From NCBI GenBank assembly GCA_030544685.1, contig CP086683.1, positions 3,162,001 to 3,226,000 of the forward strand: a DNA stretch of 64,000 nt, given 5' to 3'. The notes beneath the pieces are model-generated. The model saw only the letters and a list, made by a program, of their open reading frames with translations. It ran no database searches and had not been told where the DNA came from. The position numbers were made by a program, and so were the translations under genes. This DNA comes from Pseudomonas sp. B21_DOA (GTDB taxonomy: Bacteria > Pseudomonadota > Gammaproteobacteria > Pseudomonadales > Pseudomonadaceae). Below are positions 46,484 through 55,599 of the stretch, one piece after another (within the stretch, counting starts at the first letter, position 1; every line of letters begins with the position of its first letter).

Positions 46484-47872
46484 TCAGGTCAGCTTGATAC
46501 CCAAAGTTTCGGCACATTCCTCAATCGACCGCCGTTGCGTCTCGGCATACAAGCCCAGCTCATCGATAGTCGAACGCCCCAGCGCCTGTTCGAAAGCCTG
46601 GCGATTGGAATGTTCGGCGTAATGCGTCTGCGCAGAATCGCCGAGGTTCGACTGAAAAATCCTCGCTGCGCTCACCGGTAGGAAATCTTCGTACACCAGC
46701 GGCTCCGCTTTCACGTAGCCATCGCGCAGCAAGTCCTCCAGGGACGACTCGCCAAGTCCTCCAGCGGCCGAACCCTTTTCCGTGACGAAATAACGAAAGT
46801 ACGCCAGTCCCTGTTCGCGCATGCCCTCGATGCTGTCAGGAAATTCCGCAAAATGCTGAGTCATCAGCGTGTTGTAGCGTGCGGCATTGGCTTCGTTAGG
46901 GAAGTCGCCCAGTTCATCGCGAGCGGCATTCAACAAGCGGTCATACAGCGCGCGACCCTTCGGCGTGAGGGCGGCGCCGCGTTGTTCGATTTCGCCGAAA
47001 CGCGCGCTGTGGCTGCCACGGGTTTCGGGCTGATCGGTGAAGGCGATCGGCTCGTCCAGCGCTTTGAAGCTGGTCTGGCGCAGCAGGATCGGGCAGTTGC
47101 GGCGCGGTGGGCCTTCGATCACCGCTTTCGGTGTGATGCCATGGGCGAGCATCTGTTGCTGCACGGTGTCGATGTCCAGCGTGCGTGGGGTCAGGTGGTT
47201 GATGTGCGGGCCCTTGAACGCAACGACATCGGCGACCAAGCGGTGCTGGGCGCTAAGTTTCTGGTACTGCCCGGCGCTGACGGTAGCGCTGTGGTGCCAG
47301 CGAAAAGTCTCAAGTGCCTGTCGGACGAATTCTGCGGCTTCGTCGTCATTCAGTCCGCCTGCCGTTTCCGCCTGATCAATCAGGCGCAACGCGGAGTCGG
47401 TAAAGATCGAACGACGGGCCAACACCGACTCGGCAAACTCACGTAGTTCAGGATCTTCAATCAGCTCCAGGCGCAGCAACGAGGTAAACACGCGAAACGG
47501 GCTGACCTGCAGCGCCTCTTCATGCACCGCGCGAAACGCCGTTGAATGCACCGGCACACCGGCCGGGGTCAGGTCGTAATAACCCACTGGTTGCATGCCC
47601 ATCACCGCGAACAGGCGGGCGAGGGTAGCCAGTTCGCTCGCGGTGCCGACGCGAATGGCGCCGTGGCGTTCCATGTCCAGGCGCTCGATTTCGCCGGTGC
47701 GCTTGAGCTGTCCGGCAATCTCAAGCTGGCGTGCCAGCACGTCGCGGTTGGTTTTCTCCACCAGTTCCATCAGCGCGCCGTACAGCGGCACCTCTTCGCG
47801 ATACATGTCAGACATCGCTCGGGAAAAGCGTTGGCGGATCAGGTCAGGGCTGACGAACGGCTGCACGGTCAT
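46484..47872 (-). CDS. hglS: 2-oxoadipate dioxygenase/decarboxylase (HglS, DUF1338 family)
   Basis: A 462-residue protein of the DUF1338/YdcJ family, whose member HglS turns 2-oxoadipate into D-2-hydroxyglutarate in Pseudomonas lysine breakdown. The VOC-like metal fold has RWHHSATVSAGQYQ, FKGPHINHLTPRTLDID (His), GSHSARFGEIEQRG and VYEDFLPVSAARIFQSNL (Glu). ATG 47870-47872 was chosen by family length. It follows glcF after 88 bases on the same strand. D-2-hydroxyglutarate is oxidised by FAD enzymes related to GlcD, which may explain the neighbourhood, but that is inference. Confidence 0.85.
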   Translation of the reverse strand: MTVQPFVSPDLIRQRFSRAMSDMYREEVPLYGALMELVEKTNRDVLARQLEIAGQLKRTGEIERLDMERHGAIRVGTASELATLARLFAVMGMQPVGYYDLTPAGVPVHSTAFRAVHEEALQVSPFRVFTSLLRLELIEDPELREFAESVLARRSIFTDSALRLIDQAETAGGLNDDEAAEFVRQALETFRWHHSATVSAGQYQKLSAQHRLVADVVAFKGPHINHLTPRTLDIDTVQQQMLAHGITPKAVIEGPPRRNCPILLRQTSFKALDEPIAFTDQPETRGSHSARFGEIEQRGAALTPKGRALYDRLLNAARDELGDFPNEANAARYNTLMTQHFAEFPDSIEGMREQGLAYFRYFVTEKGSAAGGLGESSLEDLLRDGYVKAEPLVYEDFLPVSAARIFQSNLGDSAQTHYAEHSNRQAFEQALGRSTIDELGLYAETQRRSIEECAETLGIKLT

Positions 47873-47959
47873 GAAAAAATTCCTGCCACGGTGACGAAAT
47901 GGATACCGGAAAAGATCGCAGCCTTCGCCCACGCGGGCAAACGAAGAATCCTACGGACT

Positions 47960-49180
47960 TCATTCTGCCAATGACTGATCCACCAGTTCGATCCAGTGCC
48001 TGACCGGCGTGCGCCCGGCGCTCGCCAGATGGCTCTGACAGCCCACATTGGAAGTGACGATCAACTCCGGTCGGCCGCTTTCCAGGGCGTTGAGGCGCTG
48101 ATCGCGCAGTTGCCGCGCCAGCACCGGTTGGGTCAGCGAGTAAGTGCCCGCCGAGCCGCAGCACAAATGGCCATCCGGTACCGGCGTGAGGTTAAAGCCG
48201 AGTCGGGTCAGCACTGCTTCCACTGCGCCGCCGAGTTTCAGTGCGTGCTGCAAAGTGCACGGGCAATGCACGGCGATGCGTCGTTCGCTGGCGGCGCAGA
48301 CCTGTTCCAGCGGTTCCTGCGCGATAACTTGCACCAGGTCCCGAGTCATTTCGCTGATCTGCCGAGCCTTGTCGGCATAGACCGGATCATCCGCAAGCAA
48401 ATGCCCGTAATCCTTGATGAACGCGCCGCAACCGCTGGCCGTCTGCACGATGGCTTCAGCGCCGTTCTGCAGGTGCGGCCACCAGGCGTCGATGTTCTGT
48501 CGAGCGCGGTCGAGACCTTTGCCCTGAGCGTCGAGGTGATAGTCGAGAGCGCCGCAGCAACCGGCCTCGCTCACCGGGGTGACGCTGATGCCCAGGCGAT
48601 CGAGCACCCGCGCGGTCGCGTCATTGGTATTCGGCGACAGACCCGGTTGCACGCAACCTTCGAGCAACAACACCCGGCGCGCATGCCGAGGAGCAGGGCG
48701 CGACCCCATAACACCCAAGCGCTGCGGCAGTTTGCTTTCCAACAGGCGCGGCAGCAGTGGCCGAAAGGTCGCGCCCATGCGCAGCAAGCCTTTGAACAAA
48801 CCCGGATTCGGCGCCAACGCGCGCAAGCCTTCGCGCAGCAAGCGCTGTGCGGCGGGGCGTGGCACCGCGCTGTCGACCACCGCACGGCCGATGTCGAGCA
48901 GGTTGTGATAATCGACGCCGGACGGGCAGGTGGTTTCGCAGTTGCGGCACGACAGGCAACGATCCAGATGCAGTTGCGTCTGTTCGGTGGCCGGTGCGCC
49001 TTCGAGCACTTGCTTGATCAGATAAATGCGCCCGCGCGGCCCGTCGAGTTCATCGCCGAGCAATTGATACGTCGGGCATGTCGCGTTGCAGAAGCCGCAA
49101 TGCACGCAGGTGCGCAGGATCTTTTCCGCTTCGCCAGCGCGGGGCAATTGCCGCGATTGCTCGCTGAGGGTGGTTTGCAT
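47960..49180 (-). CDS. glcF: glycolate oxidase iron-sulfur subunit GlcF
   Basis: A 406-residue subunit with two 4Fe-4S motifs, CVHCGFCNATCP (C25-C35) and CLSCRNCETTCP (C75-C85), and two CCG domains (EAGCCGALDYH, HLCCGSAGTYSL). It passes electrons from the GlcD flavin to the membrane quinone pool. The start lies 2 bases after the glcE stop. Length and motif order match GlcF closely. Confidence 0.95.
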   Translation of the reverse strand: MQTTLSEQSRQLPRAGEAEKILRTCVHCGFCNATCPTYQLLGDELDGPRGRIYLIKQVLEGAPATEQTQLHLDRCLSCRNCETTCPSGVDYHNLLDIGRAVVDSAVPRPAAQRLLREGLRALAPNPGLFKGLLRMGATFRPLLPRLLESKLPQRLGVMGSRPAPRHARRVLLLEGCVQPGLSPNTNDATARVLDRLGISVTPVSEAGCCGALDYHLDAQGKGLDRARQNIDAWWPHLQNGAEAIVQTASGCGAFIKDYGHLLADDPVYADKARQISEMTRDLVQVIAQEPLEQVCAASERRIAVHCPCTLQHALKLGGAVEAVLTRLGFNLTPVPDGHLCCGSAGTYSLTQPVLARQLRDQRLNALESGRPELIVTSNVGCQSHLASAGRTPVRHWIELVDQSLAE

Positions 49181-49182
49181 GG

Positions 49183-50232
49183 CTAGACCTCCTCATACAT
49201 TCGCCCGGGGTTGAACAGCCCTTGCGGGTCGAGTTGCGCCTTGAGTTGCCGGTGGTAGCGCAGCAGGGTTGGCGCCAAGGGTTGAAACGGCGAATCGGTG
49301 GCGCCGTGGGTAAAGCACGTTGCATGGCCGCCCAAGGAATGGGCGAGTGCGTGAATCTCAGTGCTGTCGGACTTCAACCAGCGTTGCGCGCCGGCCCAGT
49401 CGATCAGTTGCTCGCCGGGCAACTCGAGCGGGCCGAGATTGTTTGGCAATGACAGGCGCCACAGTGGCAAGCCTTCGTCGAAAAAACTCAGCCGCTGTTC
49501 GTTGAGATCGCGCCAGAAAACCGAGTCCAACGGCTCACCACCGAGGCGTTGATGCGCAGCGGTCACCGAACCTTCGCCACCTTCCAGACGCAGATACAGA
49601 CTCTGGCCATCGTGACACGCGGCGCTGATCGGCAGCGGTTGCTGGCCCCATTCGGCAAGTTTGCTCAAGGCCCGAGCGCAGTCGATATCGAGGCGAATGC
49701 TCAGGCACTGGCGTGGTTTCGGCAGGACTTTCAGCGACACTTCAGTGAGCACGCCAAGGCAGCCGAAACTGCCGGCCATCAGCCGCGACAGGTCATAACC
49801 GGCGACGTTTTTCATCACTTCGCCACCGAAGCGCAAATGCTGACCGAGGCCGGTGATCACCCGCGTGCCGAGAACGAAGTCGCGTACCGAGCCTGACCAC
49901 GGCCGGCGTGGTCCGGACAGTCCCGTGGCGATCATGCCGCCGACCGTGGCGCTGTCGGCGAAGGACGGTGGTTCGCAGGGCAACATTTGCCCGGCGTCAT
50001 CCAGCGCCGCGAGCAACTCGGACAACGGCGTGCCGGCACGTGCGGTGACCACCAGTTCGGTCGGGTCGTACTGGACGATGCCGCGATGAGCACGGGTGTC
50101 GAGCACTTCGCCGGCCACCTCGCGGCCGAGAAAGGCCTTGCTGTTGCCGCCCTGAATCTTCAGCGGCGTGGCATTGGCCCGCGCGGCGTTGACCTGATCG
50201 AGCAGGGCCTTGGCAGCGTCGAAATCAGCCAT
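49183..50232 (-). CDS. glcE: glycolate oxidase FAD-binding subunit GlcE
   Basis: A 349-residue FAD-binding protein of the PCMH type: PLKIQGGNSKAFLGREVAGE, VVTARAGTPLSELLAAL, FADSATVGGMIATGLSGPRRPW. It is the short partner of GlcD. ATG 50230-50232 overlaps the glcD stop (ATGA). The longer open frame upstream is a shadow of glcD. Confidence 0.94.
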   Translation of the reverse strand: MADFDAAKALLDQVNAARANATPLKIQGGNSKAFLGREVAGEVLDTRAHRGIVQYDPTELVVTARAGTPLSELLAALDDAGQMLPCEPPSFADSATVGGMIATGLSGPRRPWSGSVRDFVLGTRVITGLGQHLRFGGEVMKNVAGYDLSRLMAGSFGCLGVLTEVSLKVLPKPRQCLSIRLDIDCARALSKLAEWGQQPLPISAACHDGQSLYLRLEGGEGSVTAAHQRLGGEPLDSVFWRDLNEQRLSFFDEGLPLWRLSLPNNLGPLELPGEQLIDWAGAQRWLKSDSTEIHALAHSLGGHATCFTHGATDSPFQPLAPTLLRYHRQLKAQLDPQGLFNPGRMYEEV

Positions 50233-51731
50233 CAGAATCGCTCCAGCTCGGGGAAGGGCAGTTGCCCGGCGTGAATGTGCATCGCGCCGAATTCGGCGCA
50301 GCGATGCAGGGTCGGAATGTTCTTGCCGGGATTGAGCAGGCCCTGCGGATCGAACGCGGCTTTCACCGCATGAAACAGCAGTAACTCGTCGCTGTTGAAC
50401 TGCGCGCACATCTGATTGATTTTTTCGCGGCCGACCCCGTGCTCGCCAGTGATGCTGCCGCCGACTTTTACGCACAATTCGAGGATCTTGCCGCCCAACG
50501 CCTCGGCGCGATGCAGTTCGCCGGGCTGGTTGGCATCGAACAGAATCAGCGGATGCATGTTGCCGTCGCCGGCATGGAACACGTTGGCTACGCGCAAACC
50601 ATATTCTTCGCCAAGACGCGAGATGCCTTGCAGCACAGCGGGCAATTCGCGGCGCGGGATGGTGCCGTCCATGCAGTAATAATCCGGCGACAACCGACCA
50701 ATCGCCGGAAACGCGTTTTTGCGCCCGGCCCAGAAACGCACGCGCTCGGCTTCGTCCTGGGCCTGGCGCACCTCGCTGGCGCCGGCCGCTGTCATCACTT
50801 CCCGTACGCGCTGGCAATCGTCGTGCACGTCGGCTTCGACGCCGTCGAGTTCGCACAGCAGAATCGCCTCGGCGTCGACTGGGTAACCGGCGTGGATGAA
50901 GTCTTCGGCGGCGCGGATGGCGAGGTTGTCCATCATTTCCAGACCACCCGGAATGATCCCTGCTGCGATGATTTCGGCAACCGCACGGCCGGCCTTTTCC
51001 ACTGAATCGAAACTGCCGAGCAGGACCTTGGCGACTTGCGGTTTGGGTAATAATTTCACCGTGACTTCGGTGATGATCCCCAGCAGGCCTTCGGAGCCGG
51101 TGAACAAGGCGAGCAGGTCAAAACCGGCTGAATCGAGCGCCTCGGAGCCCAGCGTCAGGCGTTCACCCTCGATGGTCAGCACTTCGATTTTCAGCACGTT
51201 GTGCACGGTCAGGCCGTACTTGAGGCAATGCACGCCACCAGCGTTTTCCGCGACGTTGCCGCCGATCGAACAGGCGATTTGCGACGACGGATCGGGCGCG
51301 TAATACAAGCCGAACGGGGCCGCCGCTTGAGATATGGCGAGATTGCGCACCCCCGGCTGAACCCTCGCGATACGTGCAGCGGGGTCGATGTGCAGGATGT
51401 TGTTGAACCGCGCCATGACCAGCAGCAGACCTTTTTCCAAAGGCAGGGCGCCGCCGGACAATCCTGTGCCGGCACCCCGCGCGACGACGGGCACGTTGTT
51501 CTGATGGCAGAGTTTCAGCAGGGTTTGCACTTGCTCCAGACGCCGGGGCAGGGCGACCAGCATCGGCGTGGTGCGGTAGGCGGAGAGGCCGTCGCATTCG
51601 TAGGGTTTGAGTTCATCTTCGCGCCAGAGGATGTCCAGGTCCGGCAGGGCTTGTTGCAGGGCCTTGAGCAATTCGCCCTTGTTCACCTCGGGCAACGGGC
51701 CGTCGAGGCGTTCGTCGTAAAGGATGTTCAT
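50232..51731 (-). CDS. glcD: glycolate oxidase subunit GlcD
   Basis: A 499-residue FAD enzyme that oxidises glycolate to glyoxylate. The PCMH site has VVARGAGTGLSGGALPLEKG, DPSSQIACSIGGNVAENAGG and TGSEGLLGIITE; the C-terminal part has NVFHAGDGNMHPLILFD and GGSITGEHGVGREK. The start overlaps the stop of the alpha/beta hydrolase (ATGA), so glcDEF are coupled to the two upstream genes. No glcC regulator is present in the window. Confidence 0.95.
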   Translation of the reverse strand: MNILYDERLDGPLPEVNKGELLKALQQALPDLDILWREDELKPYECDGLSAYRTTPMLVALPRRLEQVQTLLKLCHQNNVPVVARGAGTGLSGGALPLEKGLLLVMARFNNILHIDPAARIARVQPGVRNLAISQAAAPFGLYYAPDPSSQIACSIGGNVAENAGGVHCLKYGLTVHNVLKIEVLTIEGERLTLGSEALDSAGFDLLALFTGSEGLLGIITEVTVKLLPKPQVAKVLLGSFDSVEKAGRAVAEIIAAGIIPGGLEMMDNLAIRAAEDFIHAGYPVDAEAILLCELDGVEADVHDDCQRVREVMTAAGASEVRQAQDEAERVRFWAGRKNAFPAIGRLSPDYYCMDGTIPRRELPAVLQGISRLGEEYGLRVANVFHAGDGNMHPLILFDANQPGELHRAEALGGKILELCVKVGGSITGEHGVGREKINQMCAQFNSDELLLFHAVKAAFDPQGLLNPGKNIPTLHRCAEFGAMHIHAGQLPFPELERF

Positions 51732-52654
51732 CTCTGTCGTTCCAGAAATTCCCCGTACAGCCGCGCGGTATTTCCCGGCTGTTCGACCATCGGCATATGC
51801 CCGACGTGATCCCACACATCCACTTCGAGATTGGCGATGCCTTTGCTCCACACCGGCACGCTGCTGACGTCGATCAGGCGATCCTTGCGCCCCCACAGCA
51901 ACAGCGCCGGGCATTTGATCTCGGCCAGTTTCGGCTCCATCGGCGGGCTGGCACGGAAGTCACGGAAGATTTCTTCAAGCTCGTCACGTTGTTGCTCATA
52001 GCGCTGAGCGACGGCGTCGAGCACCGGTTTCGGCACCCATGGCGGCGACTCCATGGTCATCGCGTAGAAGCGCTGAAACTCTTCGCGGGAATTGATCAGG
52101 AACGGATTGTGCCCGCGCGCCAGGTGGCGCTCCATGTCGCTCGGCTCCGGTGCGGTGACGCCGGCCGGGTCGATCAAGGCCAGCGAGGCGATGCGCTCGG
52201 GATAGGTCGCCGCCAGCCACGCGGCAATGTAGCCGCCCATGGAGTTGCCGATGACGTGGACTTTTTCTACGCCGCAGACATCGAGCAGTTGAATCATGCG
52301 TTTGGCCTGAACCGCAATGTCGTAACCGCCGCCAGCCTTGAAGCCAGTCTCACCGTGGCCGGCCAGATCCGGTATGATCACCCGATACTGACGGACGAAG
52401 TGCCGGGCGCAGCGCAGCCAGAGGTTTTTATCGGCGCTGAAGCCGTGCAGCATCAGGATCGCGCTGGACGCCTCGTACGGCCCGCCTTGCCAGGTCGACA
52501 CGGTCATTTCGGCGATCGGCACTTCGATCTTGTGCAGTTTGTACAACTTGGCCTCGCTGGCCATGGCCAGGTTGTACAGCCAATGGCCGACCGCCGGGTA
52601 ACTCAACCAGCTCCAGGCCACGAAAACCGCAAGTGCGACAAACAGCAAAAGCAT
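51728..52654 (-). CDS. membrane-anchored alpha/beta hydrolase
   Basis: A 308-residue alpha/beta hydrolase with an N-terminal membrane anchor (MLLLFVALAVFVAWSWL). LMLHGFSADKNLWL is the oxyanion part, VIGNSMGGYIAAWL holds nucleophile Ser138, LLWGRKDRLID the Asp and WDHVGHMPMVEQP the His. It is placed between the Baeyer-Villiger-type monooxygenase and glcD with a 21-base gap and an ATGA overlap. In known pathways such pairs cleave the ester made by the monooxygenase. Confidence 0.87.
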   Translation of the reverse strand: MLLLFVALAVFVAWSWLSYPAVGHWLYNLAMASEAKLYKLHKIEVPIAEMTVSTWQGGPYEASSAILMLHGFSADKNLWLRCARHFVRQYRVIIPDLAGHGETGFKAGGGYDIAVQAKRMIQLLDVCGVEKVHVIGNSMGGYIAAWLAATYPERIASLALIDPAGVTAPEPSDMERHLARGHNPFLINSREEFQRFYAMTMESPPWVPKPVLDAVAQRYEQQRDELEEIFRDFRASPPMEPKLAEIKCPALLLWGRKDRLIDVSSVPVWSKGIANLEVDVWDHVGHMPMVEQPGNTARLYGEFLERQR

Positions 52655-52675
52655 CGACGTCTTCCTTTTACGTGT

Positions 52676-54130
52676 TCAGGACAAAATATGGTCGGCCGGT
52701 TTCAGCGCCCGGGTCAGCAGGTGATAGCTGAAACTGAAGCCGGGAAACATCGCGATCACATGACCGCTCTTGCTCTGGTACCAACTGTGACAGCCGCCGG
52801 ACTTCCACACCGTGCGCTGCATTTCCCGGTGGATCATTGCAGTGTAGGTACGTTCCGCGTCATGACGTACTTCGATGCTGCGCAGGCCTTTGGCCTGCAC
52901 GGTGCAGATGCAGTCGAGGATGTAGTTCATCTGCGATTCGATGATGAACAGCGCCGAGGTGTGGCCAATGCCGGTGTTCGGCCCGGTGACAATAAACAGA
53001 TTGGGGAAATCTGGCAGGCTGGTGCCGAGGTAGGCGCGCGGGTATTCGGCCCAGACGTCTCTGAGTTGCACCGCGTTTTTGCCGCTGACCGGGTAGGAAA
53101 TCACCCCATCGGTGGCGTCGTAACCGGTCGACCAGACGATCAGATCAACATCGAGATGCTCGCCGTCCACGGTGTTGATCCCGCTTTCATCGATCGAAGC
53201 GATGCCATGCTCGCGGCTGTGCAGTGTGACGTTGGCGCGGCTCAGCGCCGGATAATACGTGCTGGACACCAGCACCCGTTTGCAGCCGATGGTGAAATCC
53301 GGGGTGAGTTTCTGTCGCAGCAGCGGGTCTGGAACCTGGCGTTTGAGAAAACGCAGCGCATGTTGCTGAACCAGGTGAATCGCCGGTTTCGAGTATTTGA
53401 AGGCGATCACCCGGGTTTCGAATTGCCAGTAGATCAGCCAGCGCAGGAGCTTGTAAGCCGGCTTCAAGCCGAGCAGCCAGCGCTGGAAACGGCCGAATTT
53501 GCGATCGGCTCGGGGCAGCACCCAATGCGGCGTGCGCTGGAACACATGCAGGTGTTCGACTTGTGGCGCAATCGCCGGGATCACCTGCGCGGCGCTGGCA
53601 CCACTGCCGACGATCGCCACGCGTTTACCGCGATAGTCGTAGCTGTGATCCCAATTATTTGTGTGAAAAGTCTTGCCTTGAAAGCGATCCATCCCTGGAA
53701 AGTGTGGGATGACCGGCTGACTCAACGGCCCGGACGCGTTGATGAGGAATTGGGTTCGGAAAGTACCTTTGGCACGGGTGTGCACCAACCAATGCTTTTC
53801 CGCATCGTCCCATTCGACGCGCTCGACATCGGCCCCCAGTTCTACGCGTTCGCGCAAACCGAACTGCTCGATTACCTGTTCGGTATAGCGCTGCAATTCT
53901 GCCTGTTCGGCGAACATCTGCGTCCAGCGGTAGGGCGCAAATGACAGCGAATACAGCGGCGACGGCACGTCCACGGCTGCACCGGGATAGGTGTTCTGAC
54001 ACCACGTGCCGCCGAAGAAGTCGCGTCGCTCGAGAATGCGAAAGTCGTCGATCCCGGCCTTGAGCAGGTTGACCGCCGCGCACTGGCCGCCGAAACCGCT
54101 GCCGATGATCAACACAGCGTAGGTATGCAT
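52676..54130 (-). CDS. flavin monooxygenase, Baeyer-Villiger type
   Basis: A 484-residue FAD/NADPH enzyme. FAD site GSGFGG (10-15), family block GTWCQNTYPGAAVDVPS (41-57), the Baeyer-Villiger fingerprint FQGKTFHTNNW (150-160, FxGxxxHxxxW) and NADPH site GSGASA (175-180), then WSTGYDATDGV. Such enzymes insert oxygen next to a ketone to make an ester or lactone. It is the first gene of the operon with the hydrolase and glcDEF. The substrate is not predictable. Confidence 0.9.
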   Translation of the reverse strand: MHTYAVLIIGSGFGGQCAAVNLLKAGIDDFRILERRDFFGGTWCQNTYPGAAVDVPSPLYSLSFAPYRWTQMFAEQAELQRYTEQVIEQFGLRERVELGADVERVEWDDAEKHWLVHTRAKGTFRTQFLINASGPLSQPVIPHFPGMDRFQGKTFHTNNWDHSYDYRGKRVAIVGSGASAAQVIPAIAPQVEHLHVFQRTPHWVLPRADRKFGRFQRWLLGLKPAYKLLRWLIYWQFETRVIAFKYSKPAIHLVQQHALRFLKRQVPDPLLRQKLTPDFTIGCKRVLVSSTYYPALSRANVTLHSREHGIASIDESGINTVDGEHLDVDLIVWSTGYDATDGVISYPVSGKNAVQLRDVWAEYPRAYLGTSLPDFPNLFIVTGPNTGIGHTSALFIIESQMNYILDCICTVQAKGLRSIEVRHDAERTYTAMIHREMQRTVWKSGGCHSWYQSKSGHVIAMFPGFSFSYHLLTRALKPADHILS

Positions 54131-54293
54131 GTGCCCCCTTTTTGTAGTTGTTTTTCCATTTCCCCTCTTTCATTTATAGCCAAGTCTGGGCCGCGTGTGC
54201 GGCGCTGATGGCGCTCTATTCAGGCCGCTGGCCGGTGATGGCTATTTAACGGTGCCCTGATAGACTCCGAACACACCGTGTCTGGGTGTAACC

Positions 54294-55390
54294 ATGCATC
54301 GCGCGGTCGAGGCCCTTATGGGAAATACGCGAGGAAAGGGACTTTCACTGGCCAGGAGGCTGTATACGTCGCGGGTGTTCGGGCTGCTGCTCGGGCTGAT
54401 GTGTGTCAGTGTGGCGATGCATGCGCTCGATCCGCCGCTGTGGGTGTGGGGTCTGATGCTGTTCAACGGCCTGGTCTGGCCACATCTGGCCTTTCAATGG
54501 GCCCGCCGGTCGAGCGTGCCGTTTCGCGCCGAACATCGCAATTTGCTGATCGACGCATTCATGGGCGGCTTCTGGGTCGCCGCCATGCAGTTCAATCCGC
54601 TGCCCAGCGCAACCACGATTTCGATGATGGCGATGAACAACGTCGCCATTGGCGGTGGGCGGTTTTGCTGGCGGGCACGGTGGCGCAGCTATTGGGCATC
54701 GGCGTGGGGCTGGTGGTGTTTGCGCCGGCGTTCATCCCGCCAACAACCCCGCTGCAGCTATACGCCTGTTTGCCATTGCTGTTGCTGTATCCGCTGGCGC
54801 TGGGCTGGATCTGCTTTCGCCAGGCTTCGACCCTCGGTCGGCACAAGCGCGAATTATTGGCGTTGAGTCGTACCGACAGCCTCACTGGTCTGCTCAATCA
54901 CGGCGCGTGGAAGGATCAACTGAACCTCGCATTCCAGCGCTGCAACCGCCAGCAGCAGGGCGCCGCGATTGCGCTGATCGACATCGATCATTTCAAGGTA
55001 ATCAATGACACCTATGGCCACGTCGCTGGCGATATCGTCCTGCGCCAGTTGAGCAAACTGCTCAAACAGAATCTGCGCGCCACGGACGTGGCCGGACGAT
55101 ACGGCGGGGATGAGTTCTGCGTGATCCTGCCGGAGCTGCCGCTGTTCAATGCCGCCCAAGCCATGGAAGCCTTGCGCGAGCGTTTCGCGCTTCTGGGCTA
55201 TGAGCAGAACCCGGCGCTGAAGGTAAGTCTGAGCATTGGCCTGGCCGCATACGACCCGAGCCATGCCGACGCCACGCGCTGGCTGGATGAAGCCGATCAG
55301 GCGTTGTATGAAGCCAAGGCGAGTGGGCGTAATCGGGTGATCTGCATCAGCGACAACAAGCCGAGGCAGGCGCTGCTGGATTCGGTTTGA
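54294..55390 (+). CDS. diguanylate cyclase with MASE2 membrane domain (frameshifted)
   Basis: The N-terminal frame (RRLYTSRVFGLLLGLMCVSV, PFRAEHRNLLIDAFMGGFWV) is a MASE2 sensor as in AdrA/DgcC. It breaks at GGG 54658-54660; one added G gives GGGAVLLAGTVAQLLG and joins the GGDEF frame, 365 residues. The cyclase domain has the intact RYGGDEF active site and an RxxD product-inhibition site (RATD) five residues before. It makes c-di-GMP and so may favour polysaccharide production. ATG 54318 is an alternative start. Confidence 0.83.
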
Positions 55391-55407
55391 CGAGGGTTGC
55401 TGATGCC

Positions 55408-55497
55408 TGTGGGAGCGAGCCTGCTCGCGAAAGCGCTGGGTCAGTCGGTATCAATATGGTTTGCCACGACGCCTTCGCGAGCAGGCTCGCTCCCACC
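55408..55497. repeat. REPIN (two REP units)
   Basis: tgtgggagcgagcctgctcg (55408) and cgagcaggctcgctccca (55478-55495) face each other with about 45 bases between. They follow the diguanylate cyclase gene. Confidence 0.82.
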
Positions 55498-55599
55498 GGG
55501 GTATGTGTTGTCGGTTAGATCAGTGTCGCATCCACTATAGAGCCTTGCGCCGATGTCGGTTACGGTTGAATCCCTCCGACACGAAACAAGGACTGCTTC

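Noticed and set aside
51797..53944. A 715-codon open frame on the plus strand over the hydrolase and monooxygenase genes
   Set aside because: It is the antisense shadow of two well-supported minus-strand genes in GC-rich DNA; its translation has no domain and an amino acid make-up rich in His, Arg, Gln and Ala typical of antisense frames.
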